Below the pieces are notes generated by a model. That model had not been told where the DNA came from. It saw only the letters and a list, made by a program, of their open reading frames with translations, and ran no database searches. A stretch of DNA of 64,000 nucleotides from DASPOJ01 sp050014395 (GTDB taxonomy: Bacteria; Acidobacteriota; Terriglobia; Acidiferrales; UBA7541): the NCBI GenBank assembly GCA_050014395.1, contig JBEKDK010000016.1:10467-74466 (forward strand), written 5' to 3'. Position numbers and translations under genes: made by a program. Below, piece after piece: positions 33,463 to 42,333 of the stretch. The first letter of the stretch is position 1. Every line of letters starts with the position of its first letter.

Positions 33463-33989
33463 GTGCCGGGCGCGGGGAACTTTTCCCGATCAGCCTCCTA
33501 CTCGACGCGGAATGCTGCTCCGAAAACCGGGTAGCGGATGCCGCGAGGTTGACAATTTCCAGCGGGGGTATACCACCCCCGGTACGTTTTGCGTAAGAGT
33601 GGCAAACGCAGGGCTTACAAGAAAAGAGTGCGCATGAGTGTGAAAATAAAAGCGTTGATGTCGCGTTTTTTCAATCAGTTGCGCCCTCCTTTGCATTCGA
33701 TTGAAAACACGCGCCTTGAAGGCACAGTTTCGCACGGAAGAGTGCGACGAAAACGGCCAATCATTGCGCGGGCAAACGAACTGGGTGCGGCGGGTCGTCG
33801 ACAGGATCGGCGCCAGCGATGTGCGCTTGCAATTCACGGACGCAACATAGCACATCGATAGCTTTCATGTCAATATACTATAGAGTATTCGAATGGAGTA
33901 TCTGTGGAAATTCATTCGAATGGCGTGCGGCAAAGCGTGCGAAACTGCAAGGCGAAGCGCCCCGTCCTCGGGTTTACGGGGGCGATCGG
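33463..33989. other. intergenic region between two convergent genes, with short repeats
   Basis: Both flanking genes end here, so no promoter is required, yet the gap is 527 nt. It is visibly richer in A+T than its surroundings, especially 33840-33930. Two copies of ATTCGAATGG lie at about 33882 and 33913, and an ATACT-ATAG-AGTAT inverted repeat at about 33867. No ORF here has coding character that I trust. Confidence 0.5.
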
Positions 33990-35180
33990 TCAGAAGATTG
34001 ACGCGGATGCAATTATGGGGGACGGGGTACCCAACGTGCGAACCATTTGCCCGGTCGCTACGTCCCATATTTTGATCGTTTTGTCGTAGCTTCCCGAAGC
34101 AAGCGTGCGTCCATCCGGGCTGAAGGCGAGAGCGTAGACGTGCTGGGTGTGGCCCCTGAGAATACGGATTTCCTGCCCGGTGGCGATATCCCAAATTGCT
34201 ATTCGGCTGTTGATTCCCGATGCGAGAGTTCGTCCGTCTGGACTGAAGGCAATCGAACAGACCGCACCGGCGTCGTTAGGCAGCGTGGAGAGTTTGTGTC
34301 CAGTCGCGACGTCCCATAGCTGGACATCGCCGCGACCGCTTCCGGTGGCAATCGTATGCCCGTCAGGACTGAACGCAAAGGACATGCGAACGATGGTGTC
34401 GGCGCCTCCGATGGAGAACGTGCGGAGCTCCCCGCCGGTCGCGGCGTCCCACTGGGTGACTGAACCGCCCCTCGTTACGGCCGCCATCGTGTGGCCGTCC
34501 CCGCCAAAGGCAACGGCGATCACCACCCCAGCCTGGGCAAATACGGAGCGGATATACTGCCCGGTCGCGGCGTCCCAAAGCTTGATGCTGCCGTCCGGCG
34601 GATAGTCATCCGCAGTGACGAACACGCTTCCGTCTGGGCTGAAGGCAACTGCATCGACGCCGTCGAGGCCGCTGCCTCCGGGGGCCACTGCGGGGCGGCC
34701 ACGGCCGGTCGCGACGTCCCAAAGTCTGGCCGTGTCGTTGATCGCATCGTTAATGGTACCGCTCCCTGATGCCGAGGCGAGCATTCTCCCGTCAGGACTG
34801 AATGCGACGGATTTCACTGGGGATTTGAGGCCAGATAGTGTGCGCAGCTCCTGCCCCGTGGCAACATCCCACAATTTGACCGCGCCGCCCCCGCATCCCG
34901 AGGCCAGCATTCGACCGTCGGGGCTAAAGGCAACGGAGGTTACCAGGCCACCAGAAAGGACCTCCGTGCGGAGCGCCGATCCAGCAAGGCGTTTCCAATG
35001 CGCAGGCGTCCCGCCCCAACATCCGCGGGCGATCGCGATATCTTCGGCACTGAACGCGGTCGAATTCGCCGCATCAGCTTGGCTTGACCGCGCAATGGGA
35101 ACAACTGTCTGCGCACTGAGCGTGAGCCACGCCGCCAGGGCAACTGTGACGAAGAGCGCAGGAACCAGAATGTTCCGCAT
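33990..35180 (-). CDS. secreted seven-bladed WD40 beta-propeller protein
   Basis: 396 residues with an N-terminal signal peptide (MRNILVPALFVTVALAAWLTLSA). After a ~75-residue lead-in come seven WD40 repeats, each with an AFSPDGR-type turn and an LWDVATG-type end. Together they should close one propeller. Repeats 2 and 3 carry insertions (SGTINDAINDTARLWD and ADDYPPDGSIKLWD). WD40 propellers are binding platforms; no catalytic domain is attached. A GGAGG site lies six bases before ATG 35180, and a near-consensus promoter is at 35213-35241. The partner is unknown. Repeat-to-repeat similarity is high, suggesting recent internal duplication. Confidence 0.85.
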   Translation of the reverse strand: MRNILVPALFVTVALAAWLTLSAQTVVPIARSSQADAANSTAFSAEDIAIARGCWGGTPAHWKRLAGSALRTEVLSGGLVTSVAFSPDGRMLASGCGGGAVKLWDVATGQELRTLSGLKSPVKSVAFSPDGRMLASASGSGTINDAINDTARLWDVATGRGRPAVAPGGSGLDGVDAVAFSPDGSVFVTADDYPPDGSIKLWDAATGQYIRSVFAQAGVVIAVAFGGDGHTMAAVTRGGSVTQWDAATGGELRTFSIGGADTIVRMSFAFSPDGHTIATGSGRGDVQLWDVATGHKLSTLPNDAGAVCSIAFSPDGRTLASGINSRIAIWDIATGQEIRILRGHTQHVYALAFSPDGRTLASGSYDKTIKIWDVATGQMVRTLGTPSPIIASASIF

Positions 35181-35212
35181 CTTGACCTCCGACGCAGGCT
35201 GAGATTCGCGCA

Positions 35213-35241
35213 GTGATATGCGGCGCTGATTCGTGTGTCAA
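35213..35241 (-). promoter_or_regulatory. promoter of the WD40 gene
   Basis: Minus strand: TTGACA (35241-35236), 17-nt spacer, TATCAC (35218-35213). A perfect -35 with correct spacing, 33 nt upstream of the start codon. Confidence 0.65.
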
Positions 35242-35261
35242 ACGCTGCGAGGCGCCGCATA
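35217..35261. repeat. 10-bp perfect inverted repeat over the WD40 promoter
   Basis: TATGCGGCGC (35217-35226) and GCGCCGCATA (35252-35261) are exact reverse complements separated by 25 nt. The left arm touches the -10 and the right arm lies beyond the -35, so a dimeric repressor or DNA looping could control the WD40 gene. It could also be a cruciform with no role. Confidence 0.45.
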
Positions 35262-35336
35262 CATATCGACACATATGATGCGCAATCTTTGGGGCGAGTG
35301 GCTCCACATTTGCTCTCCGCTTCGCCGCGACTGCGA

Positions 35337-36269
35337 TCAACGCGACATTTGACGCGAGGGGAGAGACGCGAGCCAGGTGAGGACAGCAGTTTCTAGCGCG
35401 ATGCGATGATCGGAATAGCCGTGATCAGTGGGCATATGGATCGCGGCGACGTTTACGGCGCCGGATTTCTTGAGTGCGCCAAGGAATGCGTTGTTTGTGG
35501 GGGCGAGGCCATCGTCAGAGGTGACGACGAGGATCGGGCGCGCGGCGCGCTTGGGCGCGAAATCGACAAAATTCCAATGAGTCTGATTCGCGATGACTTC
35601 GCGCGCGAGACCTTCCGGAGTGCAGCCGGCGAGCGGCGCCATCCCGGAATCCGCGAGCGCTGCGGCAACCGCGTCCACGGTGGCTGCGTGTCCGTCGCCG
35701 AGCGGCCAAGAGTCCGCGGCGCCAAGATTCGCGGCGGAAATCATCCCGACGGCTTCAATGCTCGGATCTTCGGCACCAACAAAACTCGCCATGAAACCGC
35801 CCATGCTGTGACCGATCAAAACGATGTGCGCAGAATCGGCGCGGAGTTTTCTTGCATTCGCTGGATCGCGCAGATACGCAACGGCCGCCTCTGTGTCCTC
35901 AATGCAGTGCGTGAAAGAAAAACTGCCCGGCGAGCCCCACGAGCCGCGATAATCGAAGTACAAAACGTCCCACCCGGCGCGGCGAATGGCCTGCGCCAGA
36001 TCGAGATTCTTCTCATTGCCCGGATAGCCGTGCAGCAGGACGGCGACGGGATGTGGTCCCACTCCTGAAGCGATATAGACAATCGCGTTGAGCAGCGCGC
36101 CGTGGCTTGGCAACTGCATCGCTTCCATCGCGGCGGGGTTGGCCTTGTCGGGAGCAGGGTCGCTCGTGACGGCAGCTGGAATTTCCTGGCCGCAAGTGCG
36201 CGAAGGCAGAGCCATCGCCAGGATGGTGAGCAGAAGGCTTGCGCAAAACGCAAAGGTTAGTCGTCGCAT
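35337..36269 (-). CDS. secreted alpha/beta-hydrolase
   Basis: 310 residues with a signal peptide (MRRLTFAFCASLLLTILAMALPS). The hydrolase core has an oxyanion-type strand VAVLLHGYPGNEKN, FDYRGSWGSPGSFSF, the nucleophile elbow VLIGHSMGGFMAS (GxSxG) and a late histidine in MPTDHGYSDHR; an aspartate is available in VVTSDDGLAP. It probably acts as an esterase or peptidase-like enzyme in the periplasm; the substrate is unknown. ATG 36269 is chosen because it opens the signal peptide; the longest frame adds 59 unrelated residues. It is single and upstream of the WD40 gene on the same strand. Confidence 0.82.
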   Translation of the reverse strand: MRRLTFAFCASLLLTILAMALPSRTCGQEIPAAVTSDPAPDKANPAAMEAMQLPSHGALLNAIVYIASGVGPHPVAVLLHGYPGNEKNLDLAQAIRRAGWDVLYFDYRGSWGSPGSFSFTHCIEDTEAAVAYLRDPANARKLRADSAHIVLIGHSMGGFMASFVGAEDPSIEAVGMISAANLGAADSWPLGDGHAATVDAVAAALADSGMAPLAGCTPEGLAREVIANQTHWNFVDFAPKRAARPILVVTSDDGLAPTNNAFLGALKKSGAVNVAAIHMPTDHGYSDHRIALETAVLTWLASLPSRQMSR

Positions 36270-36373
36270 CGCGCGATTGTTCGGGGCGCGATGAGCAAAG
36301 TCAAATGGAATTGGAGCGGCGGGGCAGGGCGGCGAGTGCACGGCCGCGTTGGGGCAATGCCTGAGGATCGAGA

Positions 36374-36607
36374 TTAGCGGTGCTTTGCCGCGCGCGCGGA
36401 GCGAAAAATCGATACCGACCGGGGCTCGCTGGGCTTCGCGGCGCAAGATGGGAATGCTTCCGCGAGGAACTCGGGAAAGCGCTCCCGAATAAAACTTTCC
36501 ATGTCCTTGGATTCGGCAACCAATTCGCGAATTTTCTGGCTGCGGACAGAGGATTCCATTGCGTTGTACGATTTGCGCAGTTCAGCCACAAAGTAGTCCA
36601 GCGACAC
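36374..36607 (-). CDS. small hypothetical protein (77 residues)
   Basis: I favour a small gene starting at GTG 36607 because a strong GGAGG lies four bases upstream. The product (VSLDYFVAELRKSYNAMESS onward) reads like a helical charged protein with MESFIRERFPEFLAEAF, then a basic tail. A perfect 14-bp palindrome, CCTGCCGCGGCAGG, lies about 50 nt upstream (36657-36670). I do not recognise a family. A longer reading of 151 residues from 36829 has a Cys/His/Arg-rich non-coding-like front. It could also be spurious. Confidence 0.4.
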   Translation of the reverse strand: MSLDYFVAELRKSYNAMESSVRSQKIRELVAESKDMESFIRERFPEFLAEAFPSCAAKPSEPRSVSIFRSARAAKHR

Positions 36608-36854
36608 GTTACCTCCGCAAAGAAGGACCTGATGGTCACGCTTGGAAGCGAACCCACCTGCCGCGGCAGGGAGGCCCAAAGTGCACAGCTGTGCTGATGG
36701 TACATGGGCACGACCAAAATGGAGCCGCCTTTCGGGCCGGACGTGTTCTAGGAGTGATGCCCTGCTGTCGACTCGGCCGGGACAGTGTCCGGCCGGCAGT
36801 ACGCGAGATGCGGGGGGCGAAAAGAGCAAAGCTGAAAGGCGAACTGCGCAGCCG

Positions 36855-37658
36855 CTAGCGTCCGCCGCGAAACCTTACGCCTGGTCCGATTGCCACGACA
36901 AAAATGGCGACAACGGCCGCGGCGGTCAAAATCCACGCAAGACTTCGCGTCACCTTTGTGGGCGATGCCGGGCTCGCCTTCGGGCCGGGCACGACGAACA
37001 CGAGTATGGGCAAGAGCAAGAGTCCGAAATTGCCGAGTGTTGAGCCGATCGCACTGCCCAGAGCCTGCCCCAACGGCACAACGGAACTGAGAGCGCCCGC
37101 GGCACATGCGATTGCCGCTGCCGCAAAATACGGAATCAGGACGATGCGCCACGCGCGGGCGCTGCCATCCGAGCCAACGACGACGCGCAGCTCGATCGCC
37201 GTTATCCATAGAGACAGAACATAAAACAGCGAGCCGACGGCGATCGATGCCAGCCACCAATGCCGCGCCAGTGCAAATCCGCGCAGGGCGTTGGCCCAAT
37301 CGCCCGACTTCGTAATGGTCGACTGCACCATATAGCCCCAACCGCTGAGCAGGCTATAAGCCATGGTAAGCCATAGGAAATAGCGTGCGTGGGACGAGAG
37401 GCCACGCAGCCATCGAAGAGCGAGCCACAGCAGAACACCCGTGGCGATATTCGCGAGTATGCCCGCCGCGGAAATCATCGGCTGCCAACCGCCGAAACAT
37501 TGAAAGTGCATCGTCGAAAAGCTGCCCGGCCGGCCGCCGGTCGCGATGCACACGCCGCCGTGGCCGGCGAGTTCGTGAAGCAGGTCACAGGAAATGTAAG
37601 CCACAACACCGATCGCGGCGAGGGTTACCACGTCGTCGTTCGGGCTGGTGCCGGTCAT
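36855..37658 (-). CDS. multi-pass membrane protein of unknown function
   Basis: 267 residues with about seven hydrophobic helices (for example VVTLAAIGVVAYISCDLLHE, ISAAGILANIATGVLLWLAL, ARHWWLASIAVGSLFYVLSL, FGLLLLPILVFVV). Near the N-terminus HELAGHGG resembles the HExxH zinc motif of M50 proteases but has one residue too many between the histidines. An active metalloprotease is therefore not supported, though a remote relation to M50-like membrane proteins is possible. The start is ATG 37658 with no clear ribosome site. It is unlinked to its neighbours by function, and I do not recognise a named family. Confidence 0.7.
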   Translation of the reverse strand: MTGTSPNDDVVTLAAIGVVAYISCDLLHELAGHGGVCIATGGRPGSFSTMHFQCFGGWQPMISAAGILANIATGVLLWLALRWLRGLSSHARYFLWLTMAYSLLSGWGYMVQSTITKSGDWANALRGFALARHWWLASIAVGSLFYVLSLWITAIELRVVVGSDGSARAWRIVLIPYFAAAAIACAAGALSSVVPLGQALGSAIGSTLGNFGLLLLPILVFVVPGPKASPASPTKVTRSLAWILTAAAVVAIFVVAIGPGVRFRGGR

Positions 37659-37856
37659 AATTGTTAACCGGAGCTTCCGTGTTGAGATGCCCTTCGCGCG
37701 AGACTCTAGTCCTCTTGCGCGGTGGGGTCAATGTGTGTCGGCCAGTGAGATTTTTCCCCTGCCGCAGCACATTCGGAATGACCGACGCGGAACTTTGTCC
37801 GCAATGTGGGAAGCTATCCGCAGCGGGCGAGGCAATTGAGAATCGCGAAAAACACG

Positions 37857-37885
37857 AAGGGGGACCGAAAATTCGGTCCCCCTTT
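37857..37885. terminator. strong hairpin terminator after the DUF4382 lipoprotein gene
   Basis: GGGGGACCGAA (37859-37869) and TTCGGTCCCCC (37872-37882) form a perfect 11-bp stem with a 2-nt gap. The minus-strand transcript of the lipoprotein gene (stop at 37921) reaches it after about 40 nt and then runs into a GTTTTT tract; TTT also follows on the plus strand. It is probably a working terminator for the minus strand. Confidence 0.78.
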
Positions 37886-37920
37886 GGTTACGGCGTTGCG
37901 CTTACAGTGAAACGACGCGA

Positions 37921-39474
37921 TCAGAACAGTGGAGTCGGGCCGGGACGCTCGAGCAGCGATTCACCTGCGACGGTAATCGAAGTGGTGCCAGTCGGGGTGG
38001 AGAAAACCCAGCCCTTCACGGAAATATAATCGTTGACGTAGAGGCCGGAAATATTTTCCGGAGTGAATCCTGAATAAGCGGTCGCGGAGGTCGTCTGCAC
38101 CGTGATAATGACAGGCTCCCACGGCGGCGCCGAGGTGGCGTTGGCAGCGGGAGGAACAAAGAATATGGGCAACGTGGCAAGCGCGAAGCTCAGCTGGCCT
38201 GCGTTGATCCCCGCTATCGTGCCGGTGATCTGGCTCGGCTCGAGCGTTATGCTATTTGCCGAAAAACCGATAGCAGCGGGTCCGGCGAAGGGCGTAGCGC
38301 CGCCGGAACCGCCCGTGGTCGTGATCGATCCATTGACGACGACGGAGACGAGCTGGCCAACCGCCAAACTCGAAGCGGAAGTGAATGTGAGGCCGCTCGG
38401 CAGCGTAAAGCCATCGGAATCGATGGCGTAGGTCACGCCCGTCGAAGGCACCGTAACAGTGACCATTCCGCCGAACGGAAGCACGTTGGGAGTGGGCGTG
38501 GGCGGCCCGTTCTGAACGATCAAGTTGAGAATTGTGTTCGTTCCCGAAGTCGTGAGGCGAACGATGTTGCCTTCGACGACGGTTTGGGTGGCGGGCTGCA
38601 CATAATCGACCGCGACGGCGAGCAGAGTGCCGCCGGGCTCGAGGCTCACCTCAACTTTGACGATTTGGTTCATCGCCACGCACGTGAAATTGTCCGCCGG
38701 GCAAACGGAGCTGGAATAGCTATATGTGGTGCTGCTGTTAACGCCGATTGTAAACGAACGGCCATCGCCGGTCTGGAGCGTGAAACCGCTGGACGTCACG
38801 CCGCCAACCGTGCCGATCAAATGGCCGAGTGCGGAGATGGGTGCGCCAGCCGAAGGCGTGGGCAACTGCGAAATCGTGACGCCGTCGGTTGCGGCGAGAT
38901 TCACGGTGAGATCCGGCTGGATAATCGTGTCCAGATGGATGTCGAGCTTAAAAGCCAGCGGAGAATTCGCCGACAAGGTCACGGGGAAAGGATTCGTATT
39001 GAATGTGAGCGTCGACGGGGACGCCGGTGGCGTGAGATGACAGATGGTGTTGTTCGCGCAGGCGTTGGCGCCGCTGCCGATCGTGGAACCCGAGGCGTTG
39101 AAGATCGTGAGCTGCGGATTCGCGGCGAACGTCACGCTCAAACTGGTGTAGGTGCCCGCCGGCACATTCGCGCTGCCAAGAAAAGCCGAGTCAGTTTGGA
39201 GTTGCGCTACGTTTACGGGGATCGGATTCGTGGCGCTGCTCACAAGCGAAACGCTGGCGCCACCGGAAGACGTGAGGGACGCGGAGCTGATGCCCAGCTG
39301 GAAGAAAAGCACCGTCACGCCAGCGGGCGGCGTGTCGGTGACCGTCATGCTGACCGGGACATCGGCTTGGTTCGTGACGATTCCAGCGCCGCCCGACATT
39401 GAGGATCCGCCGCCGCACCCGGAAATGAAAACGGAAAATACTGCGATGATGAAAAACGCTGCTGCTCTGCGCAT
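37921..39474 (-). CDS. DUF4382-type secreted lipoprotein
   Basis: 517 residues with a lipobox (AVFSVFISGCGGG; Cys20 is the likely lipidation site) and a Ser/Gly-rich linker. A DUF4382-like domain (about 38-200: VSMTVTDTPPAGVTVLFFQLGISSASL) follows. The rest is a long Thr/Ser/Val-rich beta-strand region with several DUF5666-like units (for example GHLIGTVGGVTSSGFTLQTGDGRSFTI). Such proteins are common in Acidobacteriota and sit on the outside of a membrane; no activity is known. GAGGAGAG precedes ATG 39474. A terminator at 37857-37885 ends the gene. Confidence 0.85.
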   Translation of the reverse strand: MRRAAAFFIIAVFSVFISGCGGGSSMSGGAGIVTNQADVPVSMTVTDTPPAGVTVLFFQLGISSASLTSSGGASVSLVSSATNPIPVNVAQLQTDSAFLGSANVPAGTYTSLSVTFAANPQLTIFNASGSTIGSGANACANNTICHLTPPASPSTLTFNTNPFPVTLSANSPLAFKLDIHLDTIIQPDLTVNLAATDGVTISQLPTPSAGAPISALGHLIGTVGGVTSSGFTLQTGDGRSFTIGVNSSTTYSYSSSVCPADNFTCVAMNQIVKVEVSLEPGGTLLAVAVDYVQPATQTVVEGNIVRLTTSGTNTILNLIVQNGPPTPTPNVLPFGGMVTVTVPSTGVTYAIDSDGFTLPSGLTFTSASSLAVGQLVSVVVNGSITTTGGSGGATPFAGPAAIGFSANSITLEPSQITGTIAGINAGQLSFALATLPIFFVPPAANATSAPPWEPVIITVQTTSATAYSGFTPENISGLYVNDYISVKGWVFSTPTGTTSITVAGESLLERPGPTPLF

Positions 39475-39819
39475 CTTTGCTCTCCTCGTCGCGGCTGGGA
39501 TTCGAAATCGCAGGGCGCAACCCGCGCGATCCTTGGCCTTCCGTAGCCGAAAGTTGGTTACGGGGGAGGGCCGTAATCTAATGAATGGATGCTCTGGCTC
39601 CGGCCAGGGTTGTTCTTTTTAGCCGCCGACTGGCTTCGACATCGTTTTGCCGTGCGCCGCTGGGGAATCGCGCGTTCGAGAGGGGACGAGCAATCGTTCG
39701 GAACGCTTCGACTTCGGAAGCGGGCCTAAATCAAGACAAAGCTAGAACTTGCGCGGGCGATTGTCAATCGCGGCGGCGTGGAGTGTCCCGATCTGGACAA
39801 GCTGATAAACTGTTGCGCG
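39475..39819. other. divergent intergenic region with an orphan terminator-like element
   Basis: The region separates the minus-strand lipoprotein gene from priA. On the plus strand, CTCTGGC (39592-39598) pairs with GCCAGGG (39603-39609) across a TCCG loop, followed by TTGTTCTTTTT (39610-39620). This looks like an intrinsic terminator with no annotated gene before it. A second hairpin, CCGTAGCC/GGTTACGG, lies at about 39541-39567. A short leader RNA or sRNA of about 100 nt ending here is possible; I found no clear promoter for it. Confidence 0.5.
39592..39620 (+). terminator. orphan intrinsic terminator upstream of priA
   Basis: A 7-bp stem with one G-U pair, a TCCG tetraloop and an 11-nt T-rich tail. 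Well formed, but lacking an upstream plus-strand gene. It could end a small RNA or insulate priA from read-through. Confidence 0.6.
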
Positions 39820-42318
39820 ATGGCCTTGATGTCCTGTGAAGTCGCTCTCCCTGTGCCGCTGCGCTCGACGTTCACGTATCTGGTGCCCGAGGCACTGGCG
39901 GAGCGCGCTGTGGTCGGTGCGCGCGTGCTGGTTCCCTTTCGCAATCGAGCGCTGGTCGGCGTGATTGTGGATGTGGCGCGGCGCGCGCCGGAAGGCAAAC
40001 CCCTCAAGGAATTACACGATGTTCTCGATCTCACGCCGGCGTTGCCGCCGCGCGTGGTGGAGCTGGGCCGCTGGGTGGCGAATTACTATTTGGCGCCGGA
40101 AGGCGAGGTGTTTCGCGGAATGCTGCCGCCGCAAATCGATCTGCGCGCCGACCGCGAACTGCACGTGACGCCGGCGGGGACCGAGCGCTTGCACCTACTG
40201 GCCGCGCACGGGAATCGCAGCGAATCGGAAGTGAACGAATTGGCGCTGCTGCGCTTGGCCGAAATCGAAGGCAAGCCGGTGCGCGCCGATCGCATCGCGC
40301 AGCTGCCGGGCGGCACACGCGCGGCGGAAAGTTTGCTGCGGCGCGGAATGCTGGAAGCGCGTGAAGTCGCGCGGCGGCGCAAACCGCGCACGCAGCGAAT
40401 TATTTCTTGGGTCGGCGCGCCACCCGCGGCCGGTGCCGGAGCAGGCGCCGCGGCCGAAACAGATGCTCAAGGCAAATCGCCGAGCGCAGCGCGCGCGGAC
40501 GACATCGCGCGCCGGCTGCAACTGGTGCTCAGCGAACAGACGGGGCCGCTGCCGCTGGCGCAATTGCTGCGGCGCACGGGCGTTTCGCGCGCGGCGGTAG
40601 AGCGGTTGGTTCGCAGCGGCACGCTCGCAAGCTGGGAAGAGCCGCTACCTTCGGCCGCCGCGTTTGAACTCGAATGCGATGAAGCGCCGCCGTCGCATGT
40701 CTTGAATGCGGATCAGGTCGCGGTGCTGGGAGAAATTCGCGGCTGGATCGAATCACGCGCTTTCACTGTCGGCCTGCTGCACGGAGTGACCGGCAGCGGC
40801 AAGACCGAAGTTTATCTGGGCGCGGTGGAAGCGGCGCTGGCGCAGGGCCGCACGGCGCTCGTGCTGGTGCCGGAAATCGCGCTGACGCTTTGGATGGGGC
40901 GCGTGTGCCGCGCGCGATTCGGCTCCGTGGTCGCGGTGCTGCACAGCGGGCTCGCGGACGTGGAGCGCGTGCGCGAATGGTGGCGCGTGCGTAATGGCGA
41001 AGTGCGCGTGGTGGTGGGGACGCGCTCGGCAGTTTTTGCGCCACTCGAAAATCTCGGCGTCGTGATCGTGGATGAGGAGCAAGAGCCGAGCTACAAGCAG
41101 GAAGAAACGCCGCGATATCACGGGCGCGACGTCGCCGTGGTGCGCGCGAAGATGGAATCGGCGGTGGCGCTGCTGGGCTCGGCCACGCCATCGATGGAAA
41201 CGTTTCATCACGCGCAGAGAGGACGCTATCGGCTCTTGCAACTTGGATCGCGCGTCCAGAATCGTCCGATGGCCGCCGTGCAAATCGTGGATTTGCGCGA
41301 CGACTTCCGCGAGACACACAACGCGGAGCCGGTCTCCGGCGCGCTGCAAAGCGCGATCGCGCAGCGACTGGAAGAAGGCACGCAAACGGTGCTGCTGGTC
41401 AACCGGCGCGGATATTCGTGGTACGCGCTGTGCCGGAGCTGCGGCGCGTCGATCGAATGCCAGCATTGCAGCATCGCGCTAACGTTTCACAAAGCGCGCG
41501 GGCGGCTGGAGTGCCACTACTGCGGATTTTCGCGCGCGGTACCGAAAGTGTGCCCGAAATGCGGCTCGAAACATCTCTATTTTGTGGGCGCGGGCGCGGA
41601 GCAGCTCGAAGAACGATTGAACACACTTTTTCCCAAGGCGCGCATCGGACGGCTGGACCGCGATACGGCGCGGCAACCGCGGGTTTGGCAGCAATTGCTA
41701 GGAGCGTTCGCCGATGGGCGCATCGACGTGTTGGTGGGAACGCAAATGGTGGCCAAGGGCCACGACTTCCATCGTGTCACGTTAGTCGGTGTGATTTCGG
41801 CCGATGCGCAACTGGGCTTGCCCGATTTTCGCGCCGCCGAAAGAACGTTTGAGTTGCTGACGCAGGTCGCAGGGCGCGCGGGGCGCGGCGAATTGCCGGG
41901 GCAGGTGCTGGTGGAGACGTATCATCCGGAGCATTACGCGATCGCGCTCGCCGCGCGGCAGGACTATTTTTCGTTTTACGAAAAGGAGCTGCAGTATCGC
42001 CGCATGATGCACTATCCGCCGTTCGCGGCGCTGGCGAGCGTGCTGGTGCGCGACGCGCGTCTGGAAAACGCGGTGAAATGGTCGCGCGAAATCGAGCGAT
42101 ATTTCGCCGGCGCGGCTGCGGGCGGCGTGCGCGTGCTGGGACCCGCGCCGGCGCCGCTGGCGCGCTTGCGCAAGGAATATCGATTTCAATTCTTGCTGAA
42201 ATCGCCTCGGCGGACGGAGTTGGGGCGCTTGCTGCGCGGCGCGCTCGATCACTGTTCGCGCAAGGAAATTCCCCAGAAGGCCGTGCTCGTGGATGTGGAT
42301 CCGCTCAGTTTGATGTGA
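39820..42318 (+). CDS. priA: primosomal protein N' (replication restart helicase)
   Basis: PriA reloads the replisome at stalled forks. The 832-residue protein has the N-terminal 3'-DNA-binding domain (EVALPVPLRSTFTYLVPEAL), a winged-helix part, and the helicase Walker A LLHGVTGSGKTEVYL with Walker B IVDEEQEPSYKQ. The zinc-binding region has paired cysteines (CRSCGASIECQHC, then ECHYCGF and VCPKCGS). The last helicase motifs are in VLVGTQMVAKGHDFHRVTLVGVI and QVAGRAGRGELPG. Between the first two domains sits an Ala-rich insert (about 200-235). The start is ATG 39820, or ATG 39829 three codons later; neither has a clear ribosome site. Confidence 0.96.
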   Translation: MALMSCEVALPVPLRSTFTYLVPEALAERAVVGARVLVPFRNRALVGVIVDVARRAPEGKPLKELHDVLDLTPALPPRVVELGRWVANYYLAPEGEVFRGMLPPQIDLRADRELHVTPAGTERLHLLAAHGNRSESEVNELALLRLAEIEGKPVRADRIAQLPGGTRAAESLLRRGMLEAREVARRRKPRTQRIISWVGAPPAAGAGAGAAAETDAQGKSPSAARADDIARRLQLVLSEQTGPLPLAQLLRRTGVSRAAVERLVRSGTLASWEEPLPSAAAFELECDEAPPSHVLNADQVAVLGEIRGWIESRAFTVGLLHGVTGSGKTEVYLGAVEAALAQGRTALVLVPEIALTLWMGRVCRARFGSVVAVLHSGLADVERVREWWRVRNGEVRVVVGTRSAVFAPLENLGVVIVDEEQEPSYKQEETPRYHGRDVAVVRAKMESAVALLGSATPSMETFHHAQRGRYRLLQLGSRVQNRPMAAVQIVDLRDDFRETHNAEPVSGALQSAIAQRLEEGTQTVLLVNRRGYSWYALCRSCGASIECQHCSIALTFHKARGRLECHYCGFSRAVPKVCPKCGSKHLYFVGAGAEQLEERLNTLFPKARIGRLDRDTARQPRVWQQLLGAFADGRIDVLVGTQMVAKGHDFHRVTLVGVISADAQLGLPDFRAAERTFELLTQVAGRAGRGELPGQVLVETYHPEHYAIALAARQDYFSFYEKELQYRRMMHYPPFAALASVLVRDARLENAVKWSREIERYFAGAAAGGVRVLGPAPAPLARLRKEYRFQFLLKSPRRTELGRLLRGALDHCSRKEIPQKAVLVDVDPLSLM

Positions 42319-42333
42319 AGGCGCGAACGAGAT

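Noticed and set aside
33549..33574. TTGACA ... TATACC promoter
   Set aside because: The spacer is only 14 nt.
33490..33861. ORFs of 90 (plus) and 121 (minus) codons in the gap
   Set aside because: Compositions are basic and low in typical protein patterns, there is no ribosome site, and they overlap each other.
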